A stretch of DNA of 64,000 bases from Nocardia mikamii NBRC 108933 (GCF_001613505.1 NZ_BDCM01000012.1:1-64000); one strand, 5' to 3'. Positions 18,727-28,004 are shown, numbered from the stretch's first letter. Notes: generated by a model from the sequence alone, not told the origin. Program-made: numbers and translations.

Positions 18727-19917
18727 ATGACAAGTCTGGATTCCTCGCGAGCGGCCGAGGCCGCCGACGTGCCCGGCGCCACCGAGGCGGGCGCGGCCGA
18801 CCGCACCGACCGGCTCGCGGCCGGTTCACAGCGCGGTATCGGATCCTCCGGCACGCAGGCAACGGTCCGCACACTACGGCGGCGGTTACGTGCCCGGCTC
18901 CGGCGAAGCGCATTCGCTGCCGGGCGCTCGGGCGCGGGCGGCGGGGCGGATATCGTCCCCGGATTGACCCTGACTGTCGCGATCACCGCGCTCGTGCTGG
19001 GGATCGCCCAGTTCACGCCGACGGTCAGCCCGCTCCTGCTGGCGATCGTGGTCGGGGCGGTGCTCGCCAACTGTGTGCCGTTGCCGCAGCGAGTGCAGCC
19101 GGGGCTGCAGTTCTCGGCGAAGCGGCTGCTGCGCGTCGGTGTCGCGCTGCTCGGCCTGCAGCTGACATTCGCCGATATTCTCGGGCTCGGACCCGCCGTG
19201 ATCGCGGTGGTCGTCGCGATCGTCGCCCTCGGGATCGGCGGCACGATGTTCATGGGCCGGCTGCTGGGATTGAGCTGGACGCAGCGACTGCTGATCGCGT
19301 GCGGATTCTCCATCTGTGGTGCGGCCGCCGCGGCGGCGGTGGACGGCGTGGTCGACGCCGAGGACGAGGAAGTGCTGACCGCGATCGCGCTCGTGGTCGT
19401 GTTCGGGACGATCATGATCGGCGCGCTGCCCCTGCTGTCGGGCGCCCTGGGCCTCGACGATCGCACCGCCGGGATCTGGGCCGGTGGGTCCGTGCACGAG
19501 GTGGCACAGGTCGTCGCGACCGGCGGCGCGATCGGCGGTGCCGCGCTGACCGTCGCGGTCGTGGTCAAACTGGCGCGGGTGGTGCTGCTGGCACCGGTGC
19601 TGGCGGTGATCGGCTGGCAGGTCCGGCGGCGCGAGGACACCGCGCCCGGTACCCGCAGGCCACCCCTGGTCCCGCTGTTCGTCGTCGCCTTCCTGGCCTG
19701 CGCCGCTCTGCGCACCACCGGACTCCTGCCCGAATCGGTGCTCGGCATGGCCAAATTGCTCCAGACCGCGCTGCTCACCGCCGCCATGTTCGCCCTGGGC
19801 GCGGGCGTACGCCTGGCCGCACTGCGCCGCGTCGGTCCGCGCCCGCTGATCCTGGCGCTCCTGTCCACCGTGTGGGTGGCCGGCATCGCCCTCACCGGTG
19901 CGGTTCTGGCCGGCTGA
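18727..19917 (+). CDS. YeiH/UPF0324 family membrane protein (putative sulfate exporter family)
   Basis: A 396-residue membrane protein. After about 75 hydrophilic residues come roughly ten hydrophobic segments. Family marks include the LLRVGVALLGLQLTF stretch, FSICGAAAAAAV, and AGGSVHEVAQVVA in the middle. The YeiH family is annotated as putative sulfate exporter; sulfite or sulfonate export has been proposed for relatives. ATG 18727 gives the shortest plausible N-terminus; GTG 18718 is in frame just before. It is probably controlled by the divergent LysR gene. It is convergent with rsmB. Confidence 0.82.
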   Translation: MTSLDSSRAAEAADVPGATEAGAADRTDRLAAGSQRGIGSSGTQATVRTLRRRLRARLRRSAFAAGRSGAGGGADIVPGLTLTVAITALVLGIAQFTPTVSPLLLAIVVGAVLANCVPLPQRVQPGLQFSAKRLLRVGVALLGLQLTFADILGLGPAVIAVVVAIVALGIGGTMFMGRLLGLSWTQRLLIACGFSICGAAAAAAVDGVVDAEDEEVLTAIALVVVFGTIMIGALPLLSGALGLDDRTAGIWAGGSVHEVAQVVATGGAIGGAALTVAVVVKLARVVLLAPVLAVIGWQVRRREDTAPGTRRPPLVPLFVVAFLACAALRTTGLLPESVLGMAKLLQTALLTAAMFALGAGVRLAALRRVGPRPLILALLSTVWVAGIALTGAVLAG

Positions 19918-19930
19918 GCGGCCCGCGATG

Positions 19931-21652
19931 TCAGAGCGGTTTGCGCAGAGCGGCCATGAACATCGCGTCGGTGCCGTGCCGGTGGGGCCACAGTTGGGCG
20001 GCGGGTCCGTCGCCGGTGTCGGTGACTCCCGGCAGCAGCGTGCGGGTGTCGAGTTGTTCGGCGTCGCAGCGGCGGACGAAATCGGAGACGACCGAGACGG
20101 TTTCGGCCAGGTGCGGGGAACAGGTGGAATACACCACCACACCGCCCGGGCGTAGCAGTTCCCATGCGGCGGTGAGCAATTGGCTCTGCAGGGTGGTCAG
20201 GTCGCGCACATCTGCGGGGGTGCGCCGCCACCTCGCCTCCGGGCGCCGGCGCAGCGCGCCCAGCCCGGTGCACGGCGCGTCGACGAGGATGCGGTCGTAG
20301 CCGGGTTCCAGCCCGGAGTCGCGGCCGTCGACCACATGCACGCTGACCGGAAGCCCGCGAGTCGCCTTGCGCACCAGATCGGCTCGGTGTTCGGCGGGTT
20401 CGACGGCGTCGACCCGATACCTGTCGATATCGGCCAGAGCGCCCAGCAGGGCGGTCTTACCGCCGGGGCCGGCACACAGATCGAGCCAGCGCCCGCCGTC
20501 CTCACCGAGCAACGGCGCCCGGGTCAGCGACAACGCGACCAGCTGGCTGCCCTCGTCCTGGACCGCGGCCATACCCTCGCGCACCGCTTCCAGCTGCCCC
20601 GGATCGCCGCTGTCCAGGTACACCGCATACGGTGACCAGCGGCCCTCCTCACCACCACTGACCAGCGCCAATTCCTCGGCGGTGATATCGCCGGGCCGCG
20701 CCACCAGGTGCACGATGGGCCGTTCGTCGTCGGCGGCGAGCAGTTCGCGCAGCTCCCCCGCCCGCGCACCGAGGGCGTCGGCGAAGGCCTGCGCGATCCA
20801 GACCGGATGCCCGAATTCGAATGCCGCACGCCCGATCGGATCCCGCGGCGCCAGATCCTCCACCCACTGCTCCGGTGTCCGCGCCGCCGCGCGGCGGAGG
20901 ACCGCGTTCACGAAACCGGCTTTGCCGCTACCGGATTCGGTGCGCACCAGATCGACCGACGTATCCACCGCGGCGTGCGATCCCACCCGGGTCCGCAGCA
21001 GTTGGTACACGCCCAGACGCAGCACGTCGAGCAGCGGGCCGTCGATCTCCGCGATCGGGCGTCCCGCGCATTCGGCGATCACCGCATCGAGGACGCCCGT
21101 CGCGCGGCAGGAGCCGTAGGCGAGTTCGGTCGCGAAAGCCGCGTCGCGCCCGGACAATCCGTATTCGCGCAGCAGGACGGGAAGCACGAGATTGGCATAC
21201 GCGTCGCGCTCACGCACCGCTCGCAGCACGTCCCGGGCGACCAGCCTGGGAGCGTCACCCACCACACCGCGTCGTCCCTGGGGCCGGGTCACGGGGCGAC
21301 CGGTCCGCCGCACATCACGGTCCGCACGACGAGAGTCCGCGCCCTGAGCCGAATCGTCGCCGCGAGACGAATCCTGACGCGTGCTCCGCCTCGGGTCGGC
21401 GCCCCGCGACGTTTTTCCGGCGCCCCCGGCACCGCGAGCACCACTCGCGCCGGAGCGTCGTCCACGGTCGTCCGACGAATCGCGCCCCTCGCCCCGGCGA
21501 GCCCGGGCAGCGTCACCACCCCGGCCGCCCGAACCTCTCTCCGCGTCGCCGCGACGCCGAGAATCGTTGTCCGCCCGGTTTTTACCGCGGCGCGCATCGT
21601 CGGCTCGCCGCCCGTCACGGTCCCGGTCGTTGCCTGCGCGTGGGTCGGTCAC
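19931..21652 (-). CDS. rsmB: 16S rRNA (cytosine-967-C5)-methyltransferase
   Basis: A 573-residue RsmB/Fmu protein that methylates C967 of 16S rRNA. Residues 1-128 are an Arg/Asp/Gly-rich, low-complexity extension. A NusB-like RNA-binding domain follows (from about ARDVLRAV), then the SAM domain with [16 protein letters not shown] and the two catalytic cysteines in DAPCTG and [10 protein letters not shown]. The extension is longer than in most homologues. ATG 21652 overlaps the fmt stop; a start near residue 130 would give a more usual length but no better ribosome-binding site is evident. Confidence 0.9.
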   Translation of the reverse strand: MTDPRAGNDRDRDGRRADDARRGKNRADNDSRRRGDAERGSGGRGGDAARARRGEGRDSSDDRGRRSGASGARGAGGAGKTSRGADPRRSTRQDSSRGDDSAQGADSRRADRDVRRTGRPVTRPQGRRGVVGDAPRLVARDVLRAVRERDAYANLVLPVLLREYGLSGRDAAFATELAYGSCRATGVLDAVIAECAGRPIAEIDGPLLDVLRLGVYQLLRTRVGSHAAVDTSVDLVRTESGSGKAGFVNAVLRRAAARTPEQWVEDLAPRDPIGRAAFEFGHPVWIAQAFADALGARAGELRELLAADDERPIVHLVARPGDITAEELALVSGGEEGRWSPYAVYLDSGDPGQLEAVREGMAAVQDEGSQLVALSLTRAPLLGEDGGRWLDLCAGPGGKTALLGALADIDRYRVDAVEPAEHRADLVRKATRGLPVSVHVVDGRDSGLEPGYDRILVDAPCTGLGALRRRPEARWRRTPADVRDLTTLQSQLLTAAWELLRPGGVVVYSTCSPHLAETVSVVSDFVRRCDAEQLDTRTLLPGVTDTGDGPAAQLWPHRHGTDAMFMAALRKPL

Positions 21653-22572
21653 TCGACCACCGCGCCGGGTTCCAGGCGTGCGCCGCGGGCCCAGTCCAGG
21701 GCCGCCATCATCCGTTTACCCTGGGGCTGCACCTGATCCAAGCGCACGGCGGTGGTGGCGGTGCCGATGTAGACACCGGACTTCCGGACCTCGATCACCC
21801 GCTCGGGCAGTTGGTCCTCGACCAGTTCGACCGGACCGAGTTTCAGTCGCTTACCGTCGATTTCGGTCCACGCCCCCGGCGCGGGAGTGACGGCGCGAAT
21901 CCGGCGGCCGACCGCCAGCGCCGGTTGATCCCAGCGGATGTGTCCCTCGTCGGCCTCCACCTTGGGCGCATAGGAGACACCCTCCCCGGATTGCGGCACG
22001 GCCTGGACGGTGCCGTCCTCGATTCCGTCGAGGGTGGATTCGAGCAGTTGCGCACCGGAGACCGACAACCGCTCCAGCAGGGCGCCGGCGGTATCGGTGA
22101 TGCCGATGCGTTCGGTGACCACGCCGTAGACCGGCCCCGTGTCCAGACCTTCCTCGATGCGGAAGGTCGAGGCGCCGGTGATCTCATCGCCGGCCAGTAC
22201 CGCCGCCTGCACCGGTGCCGCGCCCCGCCAGGCGGGCAGCAACGAGAAGTGCAGGTTGACCCAGCCGTGGCGCGGGATGTCGAGCACCACCCGCGGCAGC
22301 AGCGCGCCGTAGGCCACCACCGGACAACAGTCGGGTTTCAGATCCGTCAGTGCCGCAACGAATTCCGGCTCCGAGGGTTTGCGCGGGGTCAGCACCGGAA
22401 TGCCGTATTCGTCGGCCAGCCGACCGATCGGCGAGCGTGTCACCTTGCGACCGCGCCCGGCCACCGCATCCGGCCGAGTCACCACCGCCACCACCTCGTG
22501 GCGCTCGGATTCGAGCAGCCGCCGCAGGGACGGCACGGCCGGTTCGGGAGTCCCCGCGAAGACCAGGCGCAT
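21649..22572 (-). CDS. fmt: Methionyl-tRNA formyltransferase
   Basis: A 307-residue enzyme that formylates initiator Met-tRNA using 10-formyltetrahydrofolate. [16 protein letters not shown] is the classical start; the folate-binding [16 protein letters not shown] and DTGPVY with catalytic Asn/His/Asp surroundings are present, and a C-terminal tRNA-binding barrel follows. Its ATG directly abuts the def stop codon, and its end overlaps the rsmB start (ATGA), so def-fmt-rsmB is one transcript. Confidence 0.95.
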   Translation of the reverse strand: MRLVFAGTPEPAVPSLRRLLESERHEVVAVVTRPDAVAGRGRKVTRSPIGRLADEYGIPVLTPRKPSEPEFVAALTDLKPDCCPVVAYGALLPRVVLDIPRHGWVNLHFSLLPAWRGAAPVQAAVLAGDEITGASTFRIEEGLDTGPVYGVVTERIGITDTAGALLERLSVSGAQLLESTLDGIEDGTVQAVPQSGEGVSYAPKVEADEGHIRWDQPALAVGRRIRAVTPAPGAWTEIDGKRLKLGPVELVEDQLPERVIEVRKSGVYIGTATTAVRLDQVQPQGKRMMAALDWARGARLEPGAVVE

Positions 22573-23133
22573 CTACTCGCCCCGCCCGGACTCGGGACGG
22601 CTGCCGGCGACCTCGGCCGCCGACATCACCGTCTTACCGGCGACGAACCACTCCGATTCCCGCACCGCGCGCATGGCCTGCTTGCGGGTGGCCGGTTCCA
22701 GCCGCTGCAGATACAACACGCCGTCGAGATGATCGGTTTCGTGCTGCACGCAGCGGGACAGCAGCCCCTCGGCCTCGAATTTCACCGGCTCACCATGCAT
22801 ATCGACCCCGCGCGCGACCACGCGGTGGGCACGGGTCACGTCGTAGCGCAGTCCCGGGATCGACAGGCAACCCTCCGGGCCGGTCTGCTCGTCGGTGCCG
22901 AGCACTTCGAACACCGGATTCACGACGTGTCCGGCGGCCTCACCGGTGTCGTAGACGAACACCCGCAGACCGACACCGATCTGCGGCGCGGCCATGCCGA
23001 CGCCGCGACTGGCGTGCATGGTGTCGGTGAGGTCGGTGACCAGCTGCTCGAGCTCCCTGTCGAAGGCGTCGACCTCGTCCGCGCGGGCACGCAGGACGGG
23101 ATCGCCGAACAGGCGAACGGGCTGGATTGTCAC
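22573..23133 (-). CDS. def: Peptide deformylase
   Basis: A 186-residue iron-dependent deformylase removing the formyl group from nascent proteins. The three motifs are intact: GVGMAAPQIG, EGCLS and QHETDHLDG, which provide the Cys and two His metal ligands and the catalytic Glu. I chose GTG 23133 because GGGAG is 7 nt upstream; the in-frame ATG two codons earlier is only 1 nt from that site. It heads the def-fmt-rsmB operon. Confidence 0.95.
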   Translation of the reverse strand: MTIQPVRLFGDPVLRARADEVDAFDRELEQLVTDLTDTMHASRGVGMAAPQIGVGLRVFVYDTGEAAGHVVNPVFEVLGTDEQTGPEGCLSIPGLRYDVTRAHRVVARGVDMHGEPVKFEAEGLLSRCVQHETDHLDGVLYLQRLEPATRKQAMRAVRESEWFVAGKTVMSAAEVAGSRPESGRGE

Positions 23134-23174
23134 AGGCATACTCCCGGGCGAGACGACATTGCGGTCGCTCCAGT

Positions 23175-23434
23175 TTACGGGCGGCCGGAAATCCGTTTCG
23201 TCAGGAAGCCGCCCCCCAGGATCACCTCACCGAATCCGGTGCCCAGCTGTACGTACGCGCGGCGCGGCAGCGGCGCGCGCTCGGGGTCGAGCAGATGAGC
23301 AGCAGCTGCTGCACGTACGGGTCGTACACCATGTGGCAATTCCCGGTCACGCGCGCACCCGGACCGATCGGAGCGATGCCGGTATAGGGCTGGATGATCT
23401 CGTCGACGGCTGCCGACGGCGGTGTATCGCACAC
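23175..23434 (-). pseudogene. Small gene with possible frameshifts
   Basis: Two frames share the coding signal. One reads from GTG 23434 and contains IIQPYTGIAPIGPGARVTGN and VYDPYVQQLLLI, preceded in frame by a CPVC pair; it then degenerates and stops at 23222. Near 23285 a second frame becomes protein-like and ends YVQLGTGFGEVILGGG ... RISGRP with TAA at 23175. The second frame also looks coding farther upstream. A gene with one or two single-base indels, or a sequencing error, would explain it; overlapping chance frames are the alternative. I do not recognise the family. Confidence 0.35.
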
Positions 23435-23560
23435 CGGGCACGGTGTCGCCGCCCGCGTCGGGTTCGCGTATGAACGGCGAGCCCGGAGCCTGCCGCACAG
23501 CGGCCGGCGACGTGACTGCGCCGCGCGGACCGGCGTGTGTGACGGGACGCTGTATTCGCC

Positions 23561-24217
23561 TCACTCGGCCGCGGGGGTGTCGTCGTCGGCGAGAATCCGG
23601 TAGATCGAACGCCGGGCCTCGGTGAGGACCTCGGCGGCCTTACCGGCCTGTTCGGGAGTGCCGGCGCGAGCGACCTGTCCGACCGCACCCATCAGCTGGC
23701 CGACCAGTTCGCGCAGGTCCAGCGCCTGATCGCCGACGCCCTCGCGGACGTCCTGCCAGGGATCGCCCAGCTCGTCGCGGTGTTCGGTGACGTACTCGGC
23801 GCCCGCGTCGGTCAGTTTCGCGGTTTTGCGTCCGGCCACCTTCTCGATGATCACCAGGCCCTCGTCCTCGAGCTGGGACAGCGCCGGGTAGATCGAACCG
23901 GGGCTGGGCCGCCAGATGTCGTCGCTACGCTCGCGGATCTGCTGGATCAGCTCGTAGCCGTGCATCGGCCGTTCCTGTACGAGCAGCAGGATCGCCGCGC
24001 GGACATCTCCGCGCCGTCCGCGCCCACCGCGACCGCGACCGCGACCGACATGGCCGCCCGGACCGAATCCGGGCCCGAAGTCCGGACCGAAGGGTCCGAA
24101 GCCGTGTCCGCGGGGGTGGCGGCGGAACTGTTCGTGTCCGCCGCGTTCCTGCGGGTCCGGCCGGGGTCCGCGACGGCGGCCGCGACCGAACCTGTCCATG
24201 TTGTCCATGCGTTCCAT
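23561..24217 (-). CDS. PadR family regulator with Gly/Arg-rich N-terminus
   Basis: A 218-residue PadR regulator. The winged helix starts near residue 70 (RAAILLLVQERPMHGYELIQ) and continues through SPGSIYPALSQLEDEGLV, the PadR hallmark. Residues 10-68 are rich in Gly, Arg, Pro and Phe, an extension common in actinobacterial PadR proteins. A C-terminal helical dimerisation segment follows. ATG 24217 has GGAGG 6 nt upstream. A sigma-A-like promoter overlaps an inverted repeat just ahead, suggesting autoregulation. No target gene is obvious beside it. Confidence 0.88.
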   Translation of the reverse strand: MERMDNMDRFGRGRRRGPRPDPQERGGHEQFRRHPRGHGFGPFGPDFGPGFGPGGHVGRGRGRGGRGRRGDVRAAILLLVQERPMHGYELIQQIRERSDDIWRPSPGSIYPALSQLEDEGLVIIEKVAGRKTAKLTDAGAEYVTEHRDELGDPWQDVREGVGDQALDLRELVGQLMGAVGQVARAGTPEQAGKAAEVLTEARRSIYRILADDDTPAAE

Positions 24218-24242
24218 GATTGCCTCCTCAGGCATTGTCTTA

Positions 24243-24285
24243 CGTTGACGCAATCAACGATATATCGGCAATGCATCTTTGACAA
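24243..24285 (-). promoter_or_regulatory. padR promoter with overlapping inverted repeat
   Basis: On the minus strand, TTGTCA (24280-24285) and TATCGT (24257-24262) are separated by exactly 17 nt, a good sigma-A promoter. CGTTGA and TCAACG form an inverted repeat with a 5-nt spacer (24243-24259) across the transcription start. Confidence 0.55.
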
Positions 24286-24315
24286 GTATGGGACGCGCCA
24301 CTACGGGGCCGCGGT

Positions 24316-24897
24316 TCAGGCCGCGAGCGAATCGATCCAGCGTTCCAGCCGCTCGCCTTCCGTGCGCATCAGCTCCGGATCGCGAAAGGTATTGGTGAGC
24401 AAGGAGATTCCCTGATAGGAGGCAATGAGCGCGACGGCCAGTTCGCGCGCGTCGGCGCGGCCCATCTCCTCGAATTGCCGCTGAACCCAGGTCAGCAGGA
24501 CGCCCATCACCTCGGCCAGTTCCTGCTCCATTCCGTCGGAGCGTTTGTCGAGTTCGGTGGCCAGGGTTCCGGACGGGCAACCGTATCGGGCCGCGAGATC
24601 GCGTTGGCCGACCCAGGACCGGATCAACGCCCGCACCCGATCGACCGGCCGGGGTTTTCGGTCGAGTTCGGCGAGGAAGCCGTCCAGGGTGTGGGCGTGA
24701 GCGCCGATCGCCGCCTGGATCAGCTGATCCTTGGTCTTGAAGTAGTAGTACACGTTGCCGACCGGCACCTCGGCGGCCCGGGCGATGTCCGCGATCGTCG
24801 TCTTCTCCACCCCTTGCCGATGAAACACCTCGGCGGCCGCGGCGGCGAGCCGTTCGCGCTTACCACCGGCCCGCTTGCTGTCGACTGAGTTAGTCAT
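24316..24897 (-). CDS. TetR family transcriptional repressor
   Basis: A 193-residue TetR regulator. The helix-turn-helix is ARAAEVPVGNVYYYFKTKDQ near residues 38-57, after KTTIADI. A conserved-looking YGCPSGTLATEL follows, as in regulators of the TetR_C_16-like/YxaF group. ATG 24897 sits 7 nt downstream of a TATAGT element and is probably leaderless. The start codon lies within a 20-bp inverted repeat, one of two similar copies in the divergent region, so it likely represses itself and the neighbouring oxidoreductase. Confidence 0.88.
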   Translation of the reverse strand: MTNSVDSKRAGGKRERLAAAAAEVFHRQGVEKTTIADIARAAEVPVGNVYYYFKTKDQLIQAAIGAHAHTLDGFLAELDRKPRPVDRVRALIRSWVGQRDLAARYGCPSGTLATELDKRSDGMEQELAEVMGVLLTWVQRQFEEMGRADARELAVALIASYQGISLLTNTFRDPELMRTEGERLERWIDSLAA

Positions 24898-24907
24898 ACA
24901 ACTAACT
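24888..24907. promoter_or_regulatory. TetR operator O1 over its own start
   Basis: AGTTAGT and ACTAACT are perfect arms with spacer CATACA. The spacer contains the tetR start codon and the right arm overlaps the tetR -10 (TATAGT on the minus strand, 24905-24910). Binding would block the promoter directly. Confidence 0.65.
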
Positions 24908-24940
24908 ATAGACACCACGTCGGAGATGCCGTACGGTCAT

Positions 24941-24958
24941 GTTAGTCAGTCAACTAAC
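24941..24958. promoter_or_regulatory. TetR operator O2 upstream of the oxidoreductase
   Basis: GTTAGT, a 6-nt spacer CAGTCA, then ACTAAC: the same arms as O1 with the same spacing. It covers the predicted start of transcription from TAGACA (24909-24914), 17 nt, TACGGT (24932-24937). Confidence 0.65.
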
Positions 24959-24970
24959 TAAGGAGTGCAG

Positions 24971-25810
24971 ATGATCGTGGTAACCGGAGCGACCGGTAAT
25001 GTCGGCCGGCCGCTGGTGCGGATGCTCGCCGAGGCCGGCGAAAAGGTGACCGCCGTATCCCGCCGCCGTCCCGACGACCTTCCCCACGGCGTGCGGCACA
25101 TCGCGGCCGATCTGACGAATACGGACGAGGTGACGGCAGCCCTCGACGGTGCCGAACAGCTGTTTCTCCTGCTCGCGCCGGGATCTCTCGCAGCAGATGT
25201 GCCGGGAGTGCTGGCCGCGGCGCGGGATGCGGGAGTGCGGCGCGTCGTCCTGTTGTCGTCCCAGGGCGTCGGAACCCGGCCCGACAGCGCCTCGCACGGA
25301 CAGTTCGGAAAACAGGTCGAAGTCGCCGTCCAGGACTCGGGGCTGGAATGGACCATATTGCGGCCGAGCGGTTTTCAATCGAACGTCGCGATGTGGGCGG
25401 ACGCGGTGCGCACACAGCGAACGGTCACCGCGCCGTTCGGTGACACCGCGATCCCCTTCGTGGACCCCGACGATATCGCCGCCGTGGCCGCCGTCGCCCT
25501 GCGCGAGCCCGGCCACGCCGGCCGGACCTACGTGCTGACCGGCCCCGCGCCCGAATCGCCGCGTGATCGTGTGCGGGACCTGGCCGAAACGCTCGGCGAG
25601 CCGGTCCGTTTCGTCGAGCAGACAGCCGAGCAGGCGTACGCGCAGCTGCTCACCGTGATGCCCGCCGACGCCGCCGACACCACGCTGGCGATCATCGGTG
25701 CGCCGACTGCCGAGGAACTGCGGGTCAGCGGCGATGTCGAGGCGGTCCTCGGCCGGGCGCCGCAGCCCTTCTCGGCGTGGGCGCGACGCAACATCGACAT
25801 GTTCCGCTGA
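24971..25810 (+). CDS. NmrA-like NAD(P)-binding oxidoreductase
   Basis: A 279-residue atypical short-chain dehydrogenase of the NmrA/QorB type. MIVVTGATGNVGRPLV gives the GxxGxxG nucleotide-binding motif at the start, and VVLLSSQGVG and WTILRPSGFQSN match QOR2-like quinone or NAD(P)H sensors. It lacks the usual Tyr-x-x-x-Lys pair, so it may be a sensor or a divergent reductase. ATG 24971 follows AGGAG by 5 nt. It is divergent from the TetR gene and very probably its target. Confidence 0.85.
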   Translation: MIVVTGATGNVGRPLVRMLAEAGEKVTAVSRRRPDDLPHGVRHIAADLTNTDEVTAALDGAEQLFLLLAPGSLAADVPGVLAAARDAGVRRVVLLSSQGVGTRPDSASHGQFGKQVEVAVQDSGLEWTILRPSGFQSNVAMWADAVRTQRTVTAPFGDTAIPFVDPDDIAAVAAVALREPGHAGRTYVLTGPAPESPRDRVRDLAETLGEPVRFVEQTAEQAYAQLLTVMPADAADTTLAIIGAPTAEELRVSGDVEAVLGRAPQPFSAWARRNIDMFR

Positions 25811-25849
25811 CCGTCGCCCCGCGCCCGGCACGCCGAATTCGGTTGTGCG

Positions 25850-28000
25850 TCAGCCGATGTCGACCGGATCGATCTGCACTCGCAACGGACCGTCCGAGCG
25901 ATGACTGCTACGTACCGCGAGGGCGGCGGCCAGTGCGCGCGACAGCGCCGAGCCCGCCCGCCGGTCGACCCGGAGAATCATCCGTTCGACCTCGGCGGGC
26001 GCGGCGTCGCCGGAGAACGGCGTGCGGGCGCCGGGCGGCAGCGGTACCGGGCCCAGCACTTCGACGCCGTCCGGAAGTGCCGTCTCACCGAGGAGCTCGC
26101 CGATGGTGGCGGTCGTACCGTCCACGGCGGCCAAACGCACCGCGGGCGGGAAGCGGACCTCGCTGCGTGCGGCCAGCTCGTCGCGGGCGTGGCCGATCGG
26201 ATCCCAGCGCACCAGCGCCTGCACGGTCGGCAACGCCGGTTCGGCCATCACGAGCACTTCGCCGGTCGGGCGGACCAGGGCGGCCGCGGACATCCAGCGC
26301 CGCAGCGCATCCTCGGCGGCCCGCAGGTCCGCTCGGCCGAGCAGCGCCCAGCCGTCGAGCAGCAGTGCCACCGCGTAGCCGCCCGGCACCGTGGGCTCGG
26401 CACCGATGGTCGCCACCACCACCTGGGGGCCGTCCGGCACCGCGTCCAGCACCCCGGTGCCGCCCGAACCGCGGATGGGCACACCGGGAAAGGCGCGGCC
26501 CAGTTCCTCCGCGGTGCGCTGGGCGCCGATCACCACCGCCCGCAGCACCCGCGAACCGCACGTGCCACACCGGAAGGCCGGTTCCACCTTGCCGCACCAG
26601 CGACAGTTCGGGCTCTGGGCCATATCCCCGGAACCCTTGCTGCCCAACGGGACTCCCGGCGGCCGACGCTCGTCCGGGGCGCCGGCCGCCGCCCCACCCC
26701 GGGGATCATCGGCCGGTCGGGCATCCCGCCTGCCCCAGGTACCGCTCTCCGGCAACGACAGCGGTCCGTTGCAGTGACGGCAGCGGGCCGGGGTGCGGCA
26801 TTTCGCGCACGCCAGGGCGGGGACGTATCCGCGCCGCGGCACCTGAACCAGCACCGGATCGCCCGCGGCGAGGGCCCGGCGCGCCGCGGCGAAAGCGGTG
26901 CCGGGGATGCGGATCGCCCGCGCCATCGGGTCGCGCTCCAGCGCGATATCGCTGTCACCCGGCGCGTGGATTCGAGGGGTATTGGCGCGCAACGTCTTCC
27001 GGTCGGCGATCAGATCATGTGCCCATCCGGATTCCACGATGGCCTGTGCCTCCGCCGTCCGCGCGAACCCGGCTACCACGAATGCCGCACCGGTTTCGTG
27101 CGCGCGCAACATCGCCACCTCACGGGCGTGCGGATAGGGTGCGCGCGGTTCGGCATAGGTGTCGTCGCCGTCGTCCCACACCACGATCAGGCCCAGCTCC
27201 CGCGCCGGCGCGAAGACCGCACTGCGCGTCCCCACCACGACCCGCGCCGACCCGCGCAACACCGCGAGCCAGCGCCGGTACCTCGCCGCGGGTCCCAGCC
27301 CCGCCGACAAGCCGACCACCGAATCTCCCACCAGCGCGGCACAATCCGCGACCACCCGGTCCAGATCGCGCTGATCGGGAACCATCACGATCACGCTGCG
27401 GCCGCTCGCGACCGTCGTCGCCGCCAACTCCGCGAGCCGACGCGGCCACTCCTCACCGGGCATCGCCTGCCAGGCCGCGCGCGGACCGCTGCCCCGCCGC
27501 AGGGCGGACAGGAACGACTCGCCGTGCACATAGCGGGACCAGGCCGGGAAATCTTCCGGAATCTCCGGCAGTTCCACAGGTTTCGGTTCGGCCGCTTCGG
27601 TGCGCGCATGGCGCGGTGGAATCGCCAGCCGCAGCACGTCGGCGCGGGTGCCGGCGTATCGCGCGGCGACCGCGGACACCAGCCGGACGGTGTCCGGGGT
27701 CAGCACCCGTTCACCGGACACCACCCGCTGCAGCGGCTGTATTTTGCCGGAATGCTCTGTGCGCGTGAGCCGTTCGAGAACATATCCGTCGACCAGGCGG
27801 CCGGAGAAGCGCACCCGCACGCGCACCCCGGGCTGGGCGAGCTCGTCCATCTCCGGTGGCACCGAATAGTCGAAATCGCGGTCCAGATGGGCGGGTTCGA
27901 GCAACGGCAGCACCCGGGCGATCGGCTTGTCGAGCCGGGCGCCGCGGGCCTTGTCGCCGCCGGTTTCCGCGGGCTGTTCGGCGGACGACGAGGCGGGCAC
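25850..28000 (-). CDS. priA: Primosomal protein N' (helicase-dead actinobacterial type)
   Basis: A 716-residue PriA. The N-terminal DNA 3'-end-binding domain is clear (ARVLPLLEPAHLDRDFDYSV). The helicase motifs are degraded: Walker A is replaced by RGSGPRAAWQAMPG without the Lys, and the DEAH box reads WDDGDDTY, as known for actinobacterial PriA. Zinc-binding cysteines remain (CAKCRTPARCRHC and CRWCG ... CGTC) but are interrupted by a 45-residue Gly/Pro/Arg-rich insert. I use GTG 28000, because the frame upstream runs through a hairpin. GGAGGG, 10 nt before this GTG, lies within that hairpin. Confidence 0.88.
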   Translation of the reverse strand: MPASSSAEQPAETGGDKARGARLDKPIARVLPLLEPAHLDRDFDYSVPPEMDELAQPGVRVRVRFSGRLVDGYVLERLTRTEHSGKIQPLQRVVSGERVLTPDTVRLVSAVAARYAGTRADVLRLAIPPRHARTEAAEPKPVELPEIPEDFPAWSRYVHGESFLSALRRGSGPRAAWQAMPGEEWPRRLAELAATTVASGRSVIVMVPDQRDLDRVVADCAALVGDSVVGLSAGLGPAARYRRWLAVLRGSARVVVGTRSAVFAPARELGLIVVWDDGDDTYAEPRAPYPHAREVAMLRAHETGAAFVVAGFARTAEAQAIVESGWAHDLIADRKTLRANTPRIHAPGDSDIALERDPMARAIRIPGTAFAAARRALAAGDPVLVQVPRRGYVPALACAKCRTPARCRHCNGPLSLPESGTWGRRDARPADDPRGGAAAGAPDERRPPGVPLGSKGSGDMAQSPNCRWCGKVEPAFRCGTCGSRVLRAVVIGAQRTAEELGRAFPGVPIRGSGGTGVLDAVPDGPQVVVATIGAEPTVPGGYAVALLLDGWALLGRADLRAAEDALRRWMSAAALVRPTGEVLVMAEPALPTVQALVRWDPIGHARDELAARSEVRFPPAVRLAAVDGTTATIGELLGETALPDGVEVLGPVPLPPGARTPFSGDAAPAEVERMILRVDRRAGSALSRALAAALAVRSSHRSDGPLRVQIDPVDIG

Positions 28001-28004
28001 GCAA

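Noticed and set aside
18486..20300. Open frames overlapping LysR and yeiH in other frames
   Set aside because: Shadows of high-GC coding; the LysR and YeiH translations are recognisable and these are not.
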